Of a stretch of 64,000 nt of DNA, positions 15,698-24,900 are shown one piece after another. The notes under the pieces are model-generated. The model ran no database searches. It was not told the DNA's origin and saw only the letters and a list, made by a program, of their open reading frames with translations. Within the stretch, counting starts at the first letter, position 1. Each line of letters starts with the position of its first letter. The translations under genes and the position numbers were made by a program. Source of the DNA: Pseudomonadota bacterium (GTDB taxonomy: Bacteria > Pseudomonadota > Gammaproteobacteria > Pseudomonadales > Pseudomonadaceae); NCBI GenBank assembly GCA_023431055.1, contig JAEYXX010000170.1, positions 58,325 through 122,324 of the forward strand, given 5' to 3'.

Positions 15698-17982
15698 GCC
15701 TGCGCATCGCCGTGCGCGAGCTATGCGAGTTCACCGCGAAGGAAGGTGACCTCGACCTGCGCTTCACCCCCTCGCCCACCGCCGCCGAAGGTATGGCCGG
15801 ACACGCCACGGTGGTGGCCCGGCGCGGCCCGGATTACGTCTCCGAGCTTCCCCTGATCGGCCAGTTCGAAGGGCTGACGGTCAGCGGCCGGGCTGATGGC
15901 TTCGACCCCGAGTTTCGCCTGCTGGAAGAGATCAAGACCCATCGCGGCGACATCTCGCGCATCCCGGCCAACCACCGCCTGCTGCACTGGGCGCAGGTGA
16001 AAATCTACGGCTGGCTACTGTGCCAAGAACTGGGCTTCGAGGAACTGGATCTGGCGGTGGTGTACTTCAACGTCATCACCCAGCAGGAAACGGTGTTCCG
16101 CGAGCGCCACAGCGCCGCCTCGCTGGGTGAGTTCTTCGCCCTGCACTGCCGCCGTTACATCGAATGGGCGCGGCAGGAACAGGCGCATCAGCACGCACGC
16201 AACCAGGCATTGGAAGCGCTGGAGTTCCCCTACGGCGAATTCCGCCATGGCCAACGGCAACTGGCCGAAGCCGTATACCGAGCCGCGCGTGACGGCCACT
16301 ACCTGCTGGCGCAGGCCACCACCGGCATCGGCAAGACCCTCGGCACCCTGTTCCCGCAACTCAAGGCCATGCCCGGCCAGCAGCTCGACCGCCTGTTCTT
16401 CCTCAGCGCCAAGACGCCCGGCCGGCGCCTGGCACTCGATGCCCTGCAACGCCTGCGCGAGCCAGACACGCCGCTGCGCGTGCTGGAACACGTCGCCCGC
16501 GACAAAGCCTGCGAGCACCCGAGCAAGGCCTGCCATGGCGACTCCTGCCCGCTCGCCAAGGGTTTCTACGATCGCCTGCCAGCGGCACGCAGTGCGGCGC
16601 TCAAGGAGCGTTGGCTGGATCAGCAGGCGGTGCGCAATATCGCCATCGCCCACGGCGTGTGCCCCTACTACCTGAGCCAGGAGCTGTGCCGTTGGAGCGA
16701 CGTGGTGGTGGGCGACTACAACTACTACTTCGACCTCGGCGCCCTGCTGCACAGCCTCACCCTGATCAACCAGTGGCGCGTCTGCCTGCTGGTGGACGAA
16801 GCACACAACCTGGTGGAACGCGGGCGCGGCATGTACAGCGCCGAGCTGGATCAGGCGCGTTTCAAGGCCATGTGCCGCGACGCGCCGAAACGCCTGAAAA
16901 GCGTGCTGGATCGGGTCGACCGCCACTGGGATCAACTGCACCGCGAGCAAGAGGTGCCTTATCAGGTCTACCCGCTGGCGCCGGACCTGCTGCTCGCCGC
17001 CCTGGGCAAGGCGGTCAGCGCAATCACCGACCTGCTCACCGATCAACCCGAAGGCAACGGCGGTGAGCTGCTCAGCTTTTACATGGACGCCATGCTGTTC
17101 TGCCGCCTGGCGGAAAGCTTCGGCCCCCACTCGCTGTTCGACATCAATCGCGATGAGGCCGGCAACGGGCGCAGCTACTCGACCCTATGCATCCGCAATA
17201 TCCTGCCGGCGCCCTTCCTCGGCCCGCGCTTCGAGGACGCCCACAGCGCCACGCTGTTCTCCGCCACCCTCAGCCCCAGCCACTACTACCTCGACCTGCT
17301 CGGTCTGCCGGAAGAGACCCAGTGTCTGGACGTGGCCTCGCCGTTCAGTGCCGAACAACTGCATGTGCAGGTGGTGCGCAACCTGTCCACCCGCTACCAG
17401 CACCGCGACGCCTCACTGGCACCAATCTGCCAGTTGATGGCGCGCCAATACGCCGAACGCCCGGGCAACTACCTGGCCTTCTTCAGCAGCTATCAATATC
17501 TGGAACAGGTACTACAGGAGCTGCGCCGCGAGCACCCGCAGATTCCGGTATGGACGCAGTCACGGCAGATGGACGAAGCGGCGCGCCAGGGCTTTATCGA
17601 ACGCTTCCAGATCGGCGGACGCGGCATCGGCTTCGCCGTGCTCGGTGGCGTATTCGGCGAAGGTGTGGATCTGCCCGGCGAACGCCTGATCGGCGCCTTC
17701 GTCGCCACCCTCGGCCTGGCCCAGCTCAACCCGATCAACGAAGAAATCCGCCAACGCATGGACACCCTGTTCGGCAATGGCTACGACTACACCTACCTCT
17801 ACCCCGGCCTGCAGAAAGTCGTGCAGGCCGCTGGCCGAGTGATCCGAACCCCGGAGGATCAAGGCGTGCTCTACCTGATCGACGACCGCTTCGCCCGCCC
17901 GGAAGTACGCAGACTGCTGCCAACCTGGTGGCGGGTGGAGCTGCTGCGTTTGCCAATGCAAGCACCCGTACTGGAACCGTAA
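15694..17982 (+). CDS. RecB-like nuclease fused to XPD/DinG-type Fe-S helicase
   Basis: Two parts are seen in this protein of about 760 residues. Residues 1-165 look like a PD-(D/E)XK nuclease of the RecB/Cas4 type: Asp in GRADGFD (about 68), EIKT (about 79-82), and Q-K-YGWLL (about 101-108). The rest is an SF2 helicase with Walker A ATTGIGKT (about 208-215), DEAH at about 368-371, and a block of cysteines between (about 273, 280, 285, 323, 332) as in the Fe-S domain of XPD and DinG. TTG 15694 is preferred because GGAG lies 8 bases upstream and it overlaps the FAN1 stop (TTGA); GTG 15685 is the alternative. Translational coupling with FAN1 suggests a joint repair role. Confidence 0.88.
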   Translation: MSLRIAVRELCEFTAKEGDLDLRFTPSPTAAEGMAGHATVVARRGPDYVSELPLIGQFEGLTVSGRADGFDPEFRLLEEIKTHRGDISRIPANHRLLHWAQVKIYGWLLCQELGFEELDLAVVYFNVITQQETVFRERHSAASLGEFFALHCRRYIEWARQEQAHQHARNQALEALEFPYGEFRHGQRQLAEAVYRAARDGHYLLAQATTGIGKTLGTLFPQLKAMPGQQLDRLFFLSAKTPGRRLALDALQRLREPDTPLRVLEHVARDKACEHPSKACHGDSCPLAKGFYDRLPAARSAALKERWLDQQAVRNIAIAHGVCPYYLSQELCRWSDVVVGDYNYYFDLGALLHSLTLINQWRVCLLVDEAHNLVERGRGMYSAELDQARFKAMCRDAPKRLKSVLDRVDRHWDQLHREQEVPYQVYPLAPDLLLAALGKAVSAITDLLTDQPEGNGGELLSFYMDAMLFCRLAESFGPHSLFDINRDEAGNGRSYSTLCIRNILPAPFLGPRFEDAHSATLFSATLSPSHYYLDLLGLPEETQCLDVASPFSAEQLHVQVVRNLSTRYQHRDASLAPICQLMARQYAERPGNYLAFFSSYQYLEQVLQELRREHPQIPVWTQSRQMDEAARQGFIERFQIGGRGIGFAVLGGVFGEGVDLPGERLIGAFVATLGLAQLNPINEEIRQRMDTLFGNGYDYTYLYPGLQKVVQAAGRVIRTPEDQGVLYLIDDRFARPEVRRLLPTWWRVELLRLPMQAPVLEP

Positions 17983-18228
17983 ATCGACCTGGGGGACGGA
18001 ACTATCCGCGATAATTGCGGCCTGTTGATCGATGCCCTGATGGGCCGATATCACCCGTTAGAGAAATCCAGCCTGTCACGGAACACATACTTACTGGGTT
18101 CGACGCAGTCGCCGCACGGCCTATTTTCGCCACCGTGATAACCACGCCAGCTTGAGCCAAGACTCAAATCGCCCGGCTCGCTGGAACGAACTAGCGATCT
18201 CACCACCAAGCATTAAAGCGATACAACA

Positions 18229-18477
18229 ATGGACCCACAAAAAATCGCAAATGAATACCTATCAGCAATAGGTACCGGAATCAGATTCATCATAACCCTG
18301 ATCATCTCTGCATTTATCGCCGAGACAATCACAAGATCCCTCGAGACCGATAATTTCTTCGCCTACGCACTGATATTATTTTGCGTGGTCATCGCCATAT
18401 ACGCTGCCATTGATTTCTGCTTAAAAAAACGAAAGTCAAGAGAAGCCAAACCCGCACCGCGAGGGGGTTATGACTGA
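18229..18477 (+). CDS. Small two-helix membrane protein, unknown
   Basis: The 82-residue protein has helices at about residues 17-36 (GIRFIITLIISAFIAETIT) and 43-64 (FFAYALILFCVVIAIYAAIDFC) and a basic tail KKRKSREAKPAPR. Codon use is clearly AT-richer than in neighbouring genes, a sign of recent arrival. No family is recognised. It is followed after 9 bases by a small interrupted reading frame in the same frame. Confidence 0.6.
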   Translation: MDPQKIANEYLSAIGTGIRFIITLIISAFIAETITRSLETDNFFAYALILFCVVIAIYAAIDFCLKKRKSREAKPAPRGGYD

Positions 18478-18486
18478 CAGTTGACC

Positions 18487-18660
18487 ATGGATCGCATCAT
18501 TCGCCTCGCCAATCAAACATGAAGCTTTTCTAGAAAAGCCAAGCTCACGGCACTATTCGCGCCTACTGGACCACTGCAAGAAGTTAGTCTTAGTCGCGGG
18601 TGGGCCGAAGCGCTCTTGAAAGTTGCTGAACGCTATGACGAGGTGGAAGCGCTTCTGTGA
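18487..18660 (+). pseudogene. Possible small gene broken by one in-frame stop
   Basis: From ATG 18487 the frame reads MDRIIRLANQT, meets TGA at 18520-18522, and then stays open to TGA 18658. The downstream part includes LFAPTGPLQEVSLSRGW and ALLKVAERYDEVEALL, which has the composition of a real small soluble protein. A single point change would restore a 57-residue protein. The stop sits beside a perfect 16-bp palindrome, GCTTTTCTAGAAAAGC (18524-18539). It may instead be a chance frame. Confidence 0.4.
18524..18539. repeat. Perfect 16-bp palindrome
   Basis: GCTTTTCTAGAAAAGC has two-fold symmetry without a loop, so it is more like a protein-binding site or cruciform than a terminator. It lies inside the small interrupted reading frame. 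Confidence 0.5.
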
Positions 18661-18775
18661 TAAAGGGTTACGGCAGGTTCGAATCGTTCGTTTCACTTAC
18701 AGGGATGGGCTAAGGCCTACCCTACAGGGATTAAGGTGTAATCAGCGTCCAGTGTTAATCCACGTGGAGAGAGAT

Positions 18776-19141
18776 ATGTTTGATCACTTGGGCATTGGCG
18801 TCACCAGCTTGGCCGAAAGCAAGTCCTTTTTTCTGAAGGCATTGCAACCGCTGGGCGTGACCATCGCCATGGAAGGACCTTCAGGCATCGGAATCGGACG
18901 CAACGGCAAGCCGTCGCTCTGGCTCTCCGAATCGCCCGAAAGGCCCGCTCATCTTCACATCGCCATCACGGCCCAGAGCCGCACGGAAGTGGATGAGTTC
19001 TATGCAGCCGCGCTGGCCGCTGGCGGAAAGGACAACGGTCCACCCGGGCTGCGTCCGCACTACCACGCGAACTACTACGGCGCGTTCGTCATTGGTCCGG
19101 ACGGGCACAACATCGAAGCGGTTTGCCATCTGCCGGCCTAG
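18776..19141 (+). CDS. VOC-family protein (glyoxalase/bleomycin-resistance fold)
   Basis: The 121-residue protein starts at ATG 18776 after GGAGAG. It shows the pattern of a single VOC protein: MFDHLGIGVTSLAESKSFF at the start, a central HLHIAITAQSRTEVDEFYAAAL, and YYGAFVIGPDGHNIEAVCH at the end, with His and Glu in the usual metal positions. VOC proteins include lyases, dioxygenases and drug-binding proteins; the sequence does not say which. It stands alone in the accessory stretch between creC and creD. Confidence 0.88.
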   Translation: MFDHLGIGVTSLAESKSFFLKALQPLGVTIAMEGPSGIGIGRNGKPSLWLSESPERPAHLHIAITAQSRTEVDEFYAAALAAGGKDNGPPGLRPHYHANYYGAFVIGPDGHNIEAVCHLPA

Positions 19142-19345
19142 GTTTTGTACGAAAGTCGTCGAGTTCAGGCACTTTTCATACAGCGCCCAGAGCCATCCGA
19201 CCAAGACAAGCGCTCCGAGAGTTCGCCACACTTCATTGTTTACAATCCAGATCAGGAGCTGTAACCGCTAAAAGCCGTTCAAAGTCGCCGCCATTTCATG
19301 GCGCGGCATTACTCGGCCATCAGGCACACATCACAAGGATATGAC

Positions 19346-19840
19346 ATGAGCGACAATGCAAAACTAAAGGGATTGGGTGGCTGGTTGATCTTGGTAGGAC
19401 TTGGTCTGATCATCACCCCGCTCAGAATTTCCATCACGTACGGACCGATGTTCTATTCGGTTTTCACTGATGGAACCTTCGGAATACTCACGACTCCCGG
19501 CACCGAGCATTACCACTGGCTCTGGGGACCGCTGCTGGTTTTCGAAGCCCTCTTCAACTCATTGATGTTGCTAGCCTCCGTGCTCCTGCTTTATCTGTTC
19601 TTCACAAAACACTATCTCTTCCCCAAGGTATTCATCGCCACAATCGCTATTTCCCTGATCTTCATTCCTTTTGATGCCTGGTTAGGTTCACTTATCCTTA
19701 CCGACCAGCCTGTGTTCGATCCGGATACAACCAAGGAATTCGCACGAACCTTGTTCAGCGCGGTGGTGTGGGTGCCTTACATGCTCGTCTCGAAAAGAGT
19801 AGAGGCGACCTTTGTGGAAAACATGCCCAACGCACAGTAG
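19346..19840 (+). CDS. DUF2569 membrane protein
   Basis: The 164-residue protein begins MSDNAKLKGLGGWLILVGLG, the hallmark of DUF2569, and has four likely helices (first at about 10-28, then around LLVFEALFNSLMLLASVLLLYLFF, VFIATIAISLIFIPF and a C-terminal TLFSAVVWVPYMLV). AAGGAT precedes the start. Function is not known. It converges on creC, whose end lies 19 bp away. Confidence 0.87.
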   Translation: MSDNAKLKGLGGWLILVGLGLIITPLRISITYGPMFYSVFTDGTFGILTTPGTEHYHWLWGPLLVFEALFNSLMLLASVLLLYLFFTKHYLFPKVFIATIAISLIFIPFDAWLGSLILTDQPVFDPDTTKEFARTLFSAVVWVPYMLVSKRVEATFVENMPNAQ

Positions 19841-19858
19841 TGCCCATCCACAGGGCCG

Positions 19859-21280
19859 CTACGTAGGTAACGTCAGACGTACTTCCACACCATCTTCGAC
19901 ATTGCCGATATGCAGCTCGCCGCCATGCAACTCGGCGACTTCCTGCACGAAGTTCAGGCCCAGGCCAGTGCTTTTGCGGCCGCCGTTGGGGCGCGGCAGG
20001 GAGTAGAAGCGCTCGGTCAGCCGAGCCAGAGCGTAGTCGGGAATGGCTTCGCCCTGGTTGAACAGACGCAGCACGATGCGCTCACCCTGGCGTTCGACAG
20101 CGATACGGATAAGCCCGCCGGGCGGGGTGAAGTCCAGGGCGTTGTCCAGCAGGTTGGCCAGTGCCTGACGCAGCAGGAAGCGTTCGCCGCGCAGGCTGAG
20201 GCCGGTCTGTATTGCCTGATCAATCTGCAGATGGGCAGCGGTGATGCGCGCATGTTGCGCTTGCAGCAATTCGTCCACCAGTGGCGCCAGCGGCACGGCC
20301 ACGCGCTCTTCCAGGCCCTGACGTTGCTCCACCTGGGCCAGGTGCAGCAGACGTTCGATGAGGTTCTGCAGGCGCGCACTTTCCTGCTGGATATTGCCCA
20401 CGAAACGCTGGCGCTGTTCGGTGGGCATGTCGCCGTCAAGCAGTTCGGCGGCGCCACGGATGGCGGCCAGCGGACTTTTCAGCTCGTGGGTCAGGGTGTG
20501 TACGTAGCGCTCGACGTAGGCCTTGCCTTCCAGCTCGGTGCGCATGCGCTCCACCGCCTTGGCCAACTGGCCCAGTTCGCCGCCACGCACAGTAGGCATT
20601 TCGGCGCGCTGCCCCTCGCTGACCGCCTGGGCGTAGCGAGTGAGCTTGCCCAGCGCCGCACTGAGCCACCAGGACAGCGCCGCGCCGATTAGCAGGCCGA
20701 GGCCGATAAGCCCGGCGCCGAGCCAGCCAAGGCGCGTTTGCGAGCGCTCGATATAGGGCTGCAGGGTGCGGTTGGGTTTGGCCACCGAAACCACACCGAT
20801 GATGCGCTCGCCATCCCTGATCGGCGCTGCCACGTACATCACCGAAGAATCCGGATCGTCCGCAACCTCGCGGGTCGAGCGGGCGCCGTACTGGCCGCGC
20901 AAGGTCAGCAGCACATCGTTCCAGCGCGAATAATCCTGGCCGACCGCCAGGCCTGTGGAGTCGAGCAGGACGATGCCCTTGTCGTCGGTGACGTAGATGC
21001 GGTGGTTGACCTCGGCCTTGGTCAGCCCCCAGATGCTCGCCTGGGGCTGGCGCCGGCCATAGGCTTCCAGCGCTTCGTGCAGGCGGCCGTGGCCGAGGGT
21101 GCCGGCCTTGACCTCGTCGCGCAGGATCTCGGCCAGCAGGTTGGCGGTATCGACCAGGGTTTCCTCGGTGCTCTGGCGCACGCCGGGACGAATCTCGTCC
21201 ATCACCGTGCTCAGCACGAACCAGCCGGCCAGGCCGACGAAGAGGAAGTAGACGAGGAAGATGCGTACGCCCAACGGCAT
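19859..21280 (-). CDS. creC: Sensor histidine kinase CreC
   Basis: The 473-residue protein has an N-terminal membrane helix (residues 6-26), a periplasmic sensor with a Cache-like look (YDWNHRIYVTDDKGIVLLDSTG-type region), a second helix near 183-203 (LGWLGAGLIGLGLLIGAALSWWL), HAMP, the phosphoacceptor His in THELKSPLAAIRGAAELL, and an HATPase with LLDNALDFTPPGG and GLGLNFV. It phosphorylates CreB. creC starts 3 bp after the creB stop. Confidence 0.95.
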   Translation of the reverse strand: MPLGVRIFLVYFLFVGLAGWFVLSTVMDEIRPGVRQSTEETLVDTANLLAEILRDEVKAGTLGHGRLHEALEAYGRRQPQASIWGLTKAEVNHRIYVTDDKGIVLLDSTGLAVGQDYSRWNDVLLTLRGQYGARSTREVADDPDSSVMYVAAPIRDGERIIGVVSVAKPNRTLQPYIERSQTRLGWLGAGLIGLGLLIGAALSWWLSAALGKLTRYAQAVSEGQRAEMPTVRGGELGQLAKAVERMRTELEGKAYVERYVHTLTHELKSPLAAIRGAAELLDGDMPTEQRQRFVGNIQQESARLQNLIERLLHLAQVEQRQGLEERVAVPLAPLVDELLQAQHARITAAHLQIDQAIQTGLSLRGERFLLRQALANLLDNALDFTPPGGLIRIAVERQGERIVLRLFNQGEAIPDYALARLTERFYSLPRPNGGRKSTGLGLNFVQEVAELHGGELHIGNVEDGVEVRLTLPT

Positions 21281-21283
21281 TGT

Positions 21284-21964
21284 TCAGTTCTCCGGCTCGT
21301 AGCTGTAACCCAGACCACGATGGGTCTGGATCGGCTCTTCGCTCGGGGCGATGGCGCGCAGTTTGGCGCGCACACTCTTGATATGGCTGTCGATATTGCG
21401 TTCGTAGCCAGCCTCGCTGGCAACGCCCAAGGCGTCGAGCAGTTGCTCGCGGGAAAAAACCCGGCACGGCTGGCCGAGCAGCGTGCGCAGCAGGCGAAAT
21501 TCGTGGCGGGTCAGGCTCAGCGCCTGGCCCTGGTAGTGGATGCGAAAGGCGGCATCGTCGATCTGGAAGGTGCTCGGCGCAGTGGCTTGCGGCGTCTCAC
21601 GCGGCGCGACGCGCTTGAGGATGGCCTTGACCCTGGCCGCGACCTCACGCGGGCTGAACGGCTTGACCACGTAGTCGTCGGCGCCGATTTCCAGGCCCAC
21701 CACACGGTCGATTTCCTCGCTGCGCGCGGTGAGAAAGATCACCGGCAGCTCGGAGAAACGGCGCAGGCGTTTGCACACTTCAAAGCCGCTGATATCAGGC
21801 AGGCCGACGTCGAGAATGGCCAGGTCGAAGGTGCCGTTTTCCAGCAGCGTCAGTGCCTCGCCGCCGAGGCTCGACCAATGGGTGACGAAGCCTTCGGCCT
21901 GCAGCGCATAGACCAGCGTATCGGCAATCGCGGCTTCGTCTTCGACTATGAGTATCTGCGGCAT
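21284..21964 (-). CDS. creB: Response regulator CreB
   Basis: The 226-residue OmpR-type regulator starts at ATG 21964 with MPQILIVEDEAAIADTL. The receiver has the acidic pair in VEDE, the phosphorylated Asp in LAILDVGLPDISGFEV, and the Lys in VVKPFSPREV. The C-terminal winged helix ends RTKL-like with HRGLGYSYEPEN. It controls creD and beta-lactam tolerance through TTCAC-N6-TTCAC sites. A longer frame upstream lacks the family N-terminus. Confidence 0.95.
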   Translation of the reverse strand: MPQILIVEDEAAIADTLVYALQAEGFVTHWSSLGGEALTLLENGTFDLAILDVGLPDISGFEVCKRLRRFSELPVIFLTARSEEIDRVVGLEIGADDYVVKPFSPREVAARVKAILKRVAPRETPQATAPSTFQIDDAAFRIHYQGQALSLTRHEFRLLRTLLGQPCRVFSREQLLDALGVASEAGYERNIDSHIKSVRAKLRAIAPSEEPIQTHRGLGYSYEPEN

Positions 21965-22068
21965 CGGGCGTCCTGCACCTGTGGAGCGACGGCGGCAGAC
22001 TGCCGGGGGCTGGTTCATGCGTCAAGCGAGCGATAGCGCAGGAAGGGGGCAAGCCGTCAGCGGAAGTT

Positions 22069-22088
22069 GGCGGGTTACACCCGCCCTA
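22069..22088. repeat. REP-like palindrome in the creB upstream gap
   Basis: GGCGGG-TTACA-CCCGCC followed by CTAC is a short palindrome of the widespread gcgggt type. The rest of 21965-22208 shows no gene or clear promoter. Confidence 0.5.
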
Positions 22089-22208
22089 CGCGACGATGAC
22101 CGCTGCGACTGGATGGATGCAGGAGGTAGAACGAAGCAGGAGGCCAGAGTCGAAAGTGCCTCTCACAAGGTTTGTTGCTCGCCCGGTTCTACGTTGCAGG
22201 CTGCTTGC

Positions 22209-22649
22209 TTATGGAATCTCACCGCGAATGTACTGCTCCAGTTGACGGATCAGGTCGGCCTGTTCGGCAATGGTTTCCTTGACCAGGTCACCGATGGACA
22301 GCAGGCCGATCAGCTCGCCTTCGGCCAGCACCGGCAGGTGACGCAGGCGGCGCTCGGTCATCAGCTCCATGCAGTACTGCACGCTGTCACGCGGGCCAAC
22401 GCTGATGACTTCGCTGGTCATGATTTCGCTGATCTTGGTGTTGAGCAACGAGCGCTCGGCCAAGGCCACCTTGCGCACGTAGTCACGCTCGCTGACGATG
22501 CCGACCAGGCGCCCACCGGAAAGCACCACCAAGGCACCGATCCTATGCTCGGCGAGGATACGCAGCCCGTCGAGCAGCGAATCCTCACTGTCGACGCTGT
22601 AAACGTAGGCGTTGGCTTTATTGCGAATAACCTCTGCGACGGTCTTCAT
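22209..22649 (-). CDS. Tandem CBS-domain protein
   Basis: The 146-residue protein has two CBS motifs: residues 10-60 (VYSVDSEDSLLDGLRILAEHRIGALVVL... GIVSERDYVR) and 72-130 (IMTSEVISVGPRDSVQYCMELMTERRLRHLPVL... GLLSIGDLVK). Such stand-alone CBS pairs bind adenine nucleotides and act as regulators. AGGAG precedes ATG 22649. It is separate from its neighbours, and no target can be named. Confidence 0.93.
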   Translation of the reverse strand: MKTVAEVIRNKANAYVYSVDSEDSLLDGLRILAEHRIGALVVLSGGRLVGIVSERDYVRKVALAERSLLNTKISEIMTSEVISVGPRDSVQYCMELMTERRLRHLPVLAEGELIGLLSIGDLVKETIAEQADLIRQLEQYIRGEIP

Positions 22650-22707
22650 GAGGGCGGCTCCTGTTGTTGTTATCCGGTTTTAGCAGAGTTGGCCGCCGCG
22701 GTCAGCC

Positions 22708-24738
22708 TCAGTCGAGGCTGAATCGTCCAGTATTGTGCGCCAGCCCTTCGCTGCCCCGACGCAGTTGCTCGGCAGCACTGCTCACGGCCTGGGCGCCATC
22801 GAGCAGTTGTCCGGCGGCCTGATCGACCTGCTGGATATTGCCACTGACTTCATCCGCGGTGGCCGCTTGCTGCTCGGCGGCCGTGGCGATCTGCGCCAGG
22901 CGGTCGCTGACGCGCTGCACCGAGTCGACGATGTTCTGCAGTTCATCACCCATGGCCAGCACGCTGCCGATGTCGCCGTCGGCCTGGCTGCAGGCTTCTT
23001 CCATCAGGGTGACCGACTGTCCAACCACGCGCTGCAGGTTGTCCACGGTCTGGGCAATTTCCTGGGTCGAGTCCTGGGTGCGCTTGGACAGCGAGCGCAC
23101 TTCATCGGCGACCACGGCGAAGCCTCGCCCGGCCTCACCCGCACGCGCGGCCTCGATGGCGGCATTGAGCGCCAGCAGGTTGGTCTGCTCGGCGATGCCC
23201 TTGATCACCTCGACCACGCGGTTGATCTGCTGGGTCTGATCACGCAGTTGCTGCAATGCCGCAGCGCTGTCGCCGAGACGGCTGCTGAGGTGGCGCATGC
23301 TGGCGCTGGTGCGCTCACTGCGCTGGTTGCTGCTCAGCGCCACTTCACGGGTCTGCTGCGCTTCCACCGCCGCCTGCTCGCAGCTTTGCGCCACGCTTTG
23401 TGCAGTGGCGGCCATCTGCGTCGCAGCGGTGGCGATCTGGCTCATCTGCGCCTGCTGCTGCTCGACGGCGTCCAGCGCATCACGCGCCTGGCCGCCCAGC
23501 AGTTGCACCGTGCTGTCCAGTTGCCGACTCTCGCGGTTGACCCCCAGCAGCGAGTCGCGCATCTGCTCGACTGCGGTATTCAGCGCCTGGGCGATGGCGG
23601 CCAGGTCGTCACGGCCATTGACCTCCATGCGCACGCGCAGATCACCGTCACGCAGACCGCGCGCGGCTTCGATGATGTTGCTGGTGCTGATGCGGATCGA
23701 GGTGTTCAGGCACATCAGCACGTACATCGCCAGCAGAGTCAGGACGATAAAGGCACCGATCACCTCGATCATCGCTTGCAAGGCCTGCTGCCGGTAGTCG
23801 CCGAGGCTGGCGCCGAACTGCTGATAAAGCGACTGCTGCAGCGCCTGCAGTTGGCCCTCCAGAGCTTCGACGCGCTGCACGAACTGCTCGGGGGTGAGCG
23901 CCATGGGGCTGGCCTCGAACATGTCCCGGTCGATCTGCGCGAGGAAGTCGTCGAACACCTTGAGCGACGCATCGAACGGCGCACTCAATTGGCGCATGGC
24001 CTGCGGCGCTTCGCGCGACAAGGTGGTTTGTGCCTTGACCAGCTGCGCACGCTGCTCGTCCAGGCTGCGGCGCAGGTCGCGGATCAGCACGCGGCTCTGC
24101 AAGGTGAAATGCTGGGAGACCACAGCGCCATGGCCCTGCGCCGCGAAAGTGCCGAGCTGCTCGAGCAGCCGCGGCATGATGTAGGTGATCTGCTCCATCA
24201 TCAGGTAGGTGTCGAGGTGCGGATCGAGAATCAGGGCGCTGTCGGTCGCCACCTGCTCACGCAGGGCGATCAGGTACAACAGCGTCTTCTGGTAGCGCTC
24301 CAGCGCATCGGGCAAGGGGACCTTGGTCAGCCCAGCAGCTCGCAGACCGTCGCGCTCACCCTGCAGGGCCTGGAAATGCTGGCGCGCCTGATCACTGATC
24401 AGGCTGCTCTGCAGCGGTTCGGCGGCCTGCTGCAACGCTTCGTCGAGCTGCGCCTCACGCTGCTGCAGCAGGCCCTCGGCAGACTTGTCGGTACCCTTCC
24501 AGCGCGCCAGGAGGGTACGTTGGGCGATCAGCTCATGTTGCACCTGAGCCATACGTTCCAGCGCCTGCGCGCCTTCCACTTCGTAGTCCACGGATTGCAG
24601 GCGCGACAGGTAGTCACTGCTGATGACCCACAGCGCATAACCGAGCGGCAACGCGAACAACAGGAACACCAACTGAAACTTGTGGGCAAAACTGAAACGC
24701 TGCAGTAGCCGTACACCCGGCTTGAGTACTCCCGTCAT
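22708..24738 (-). CDS. Methyl-accepting chemotaxis protein
   Basis: The 676-residue receptor has a first membrane helix at residues 22-42 ([21 protein letters not shown]), a long helical periplasmic domain of about 280 residues, a second helix around 325-347 ([22 protein letters not shown]), a HAMP domain, and the invariant signalling hairpin near 510-550 ([21 protein letters not shown]). The helical sensor domain ([13 protein letters not shown]... [12 protein letters not shown]) belongs to no ligand class I can name. GAGGTG lies before the start. It feeds the CheA/CheW pathway of flagella or pili. Confidence 0.94.
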   Translation of the reverse strand: MTGVLKPGVRLLQRFSFAHKFQLVFLLFALPLGYALWVISSDYLSRLQSVDYEVEGAQALERMAQVQHELIAQRTLLARWKGTDKSAEGLLQQREAQLDEALQQAAEPLQSSLISDQARQHFQALQGERDGLRAAGLTKVPLPDALERYQKTLLYLIALREQVATDSALILDPHLDTYLMMEQITYIMPRLLEQLGTFAAQGHGAVVSQHFTLQSRVLIRDLRRSLDEQRAQLVKAQTTLSREAPQAMRQLSAPFDASLKVFDDFLAQIDRDMFEASPMALTPEQFVQRVEALEGQLQALQQSLYQQFGASLGDYRQQALQAMIEVIGAFIVLTLLAMYVLMCLNTSIRISTSNIIEAARGLRDGDLRVRMEVNGRDDLAAIAQALNTAVEQMRDSLLGVNRESRQLDSTVQLLGGQARDALDAVEQQQAQMSQIATAATQMAATAQSVAQSCEQAAVEAQQTREVALSSNQRSERTSASMRHLSSRLGDSAAALQQLRDQTQQINRVVEVIKGIAEQTNLLALNAAIEAARAGEAGRGFAVVADEVRSLSKRTQDSTQEIAQTVDNLQRVVGQSVTLMEEACSQADGDIGSVLAMGDELQNIVDSVQRVSDRLAQIATAAEQQAATADEVSGNIQQVDQAAGQLLDGAQAVSSAAEQLRRGSEGLAHNTGRFSLD

Positions 24739-24900
24739 AGCGACACCTCAACGACCTAAAGGGCCTACAGGCCTGGCAAAGAATTGCATGTAGCAAAAAG
24801 CAGGCCCGACGCCCCTTTTGGGCAGGTAGTCGTTACAGGGCACTCTCAAGGAGTGTAATGGCCAATGACTATCAGCCTTTTCTGAAATGCGACAATTTGC

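Noticed and set aside
18881..19231. Minus-strand frame starting MWRTLGALVLVGWLWALYEKC
   Set aside because: The start looks like a membrane helix, but most of the frame is antisense to the VOC gene and no ribosome site is seen.
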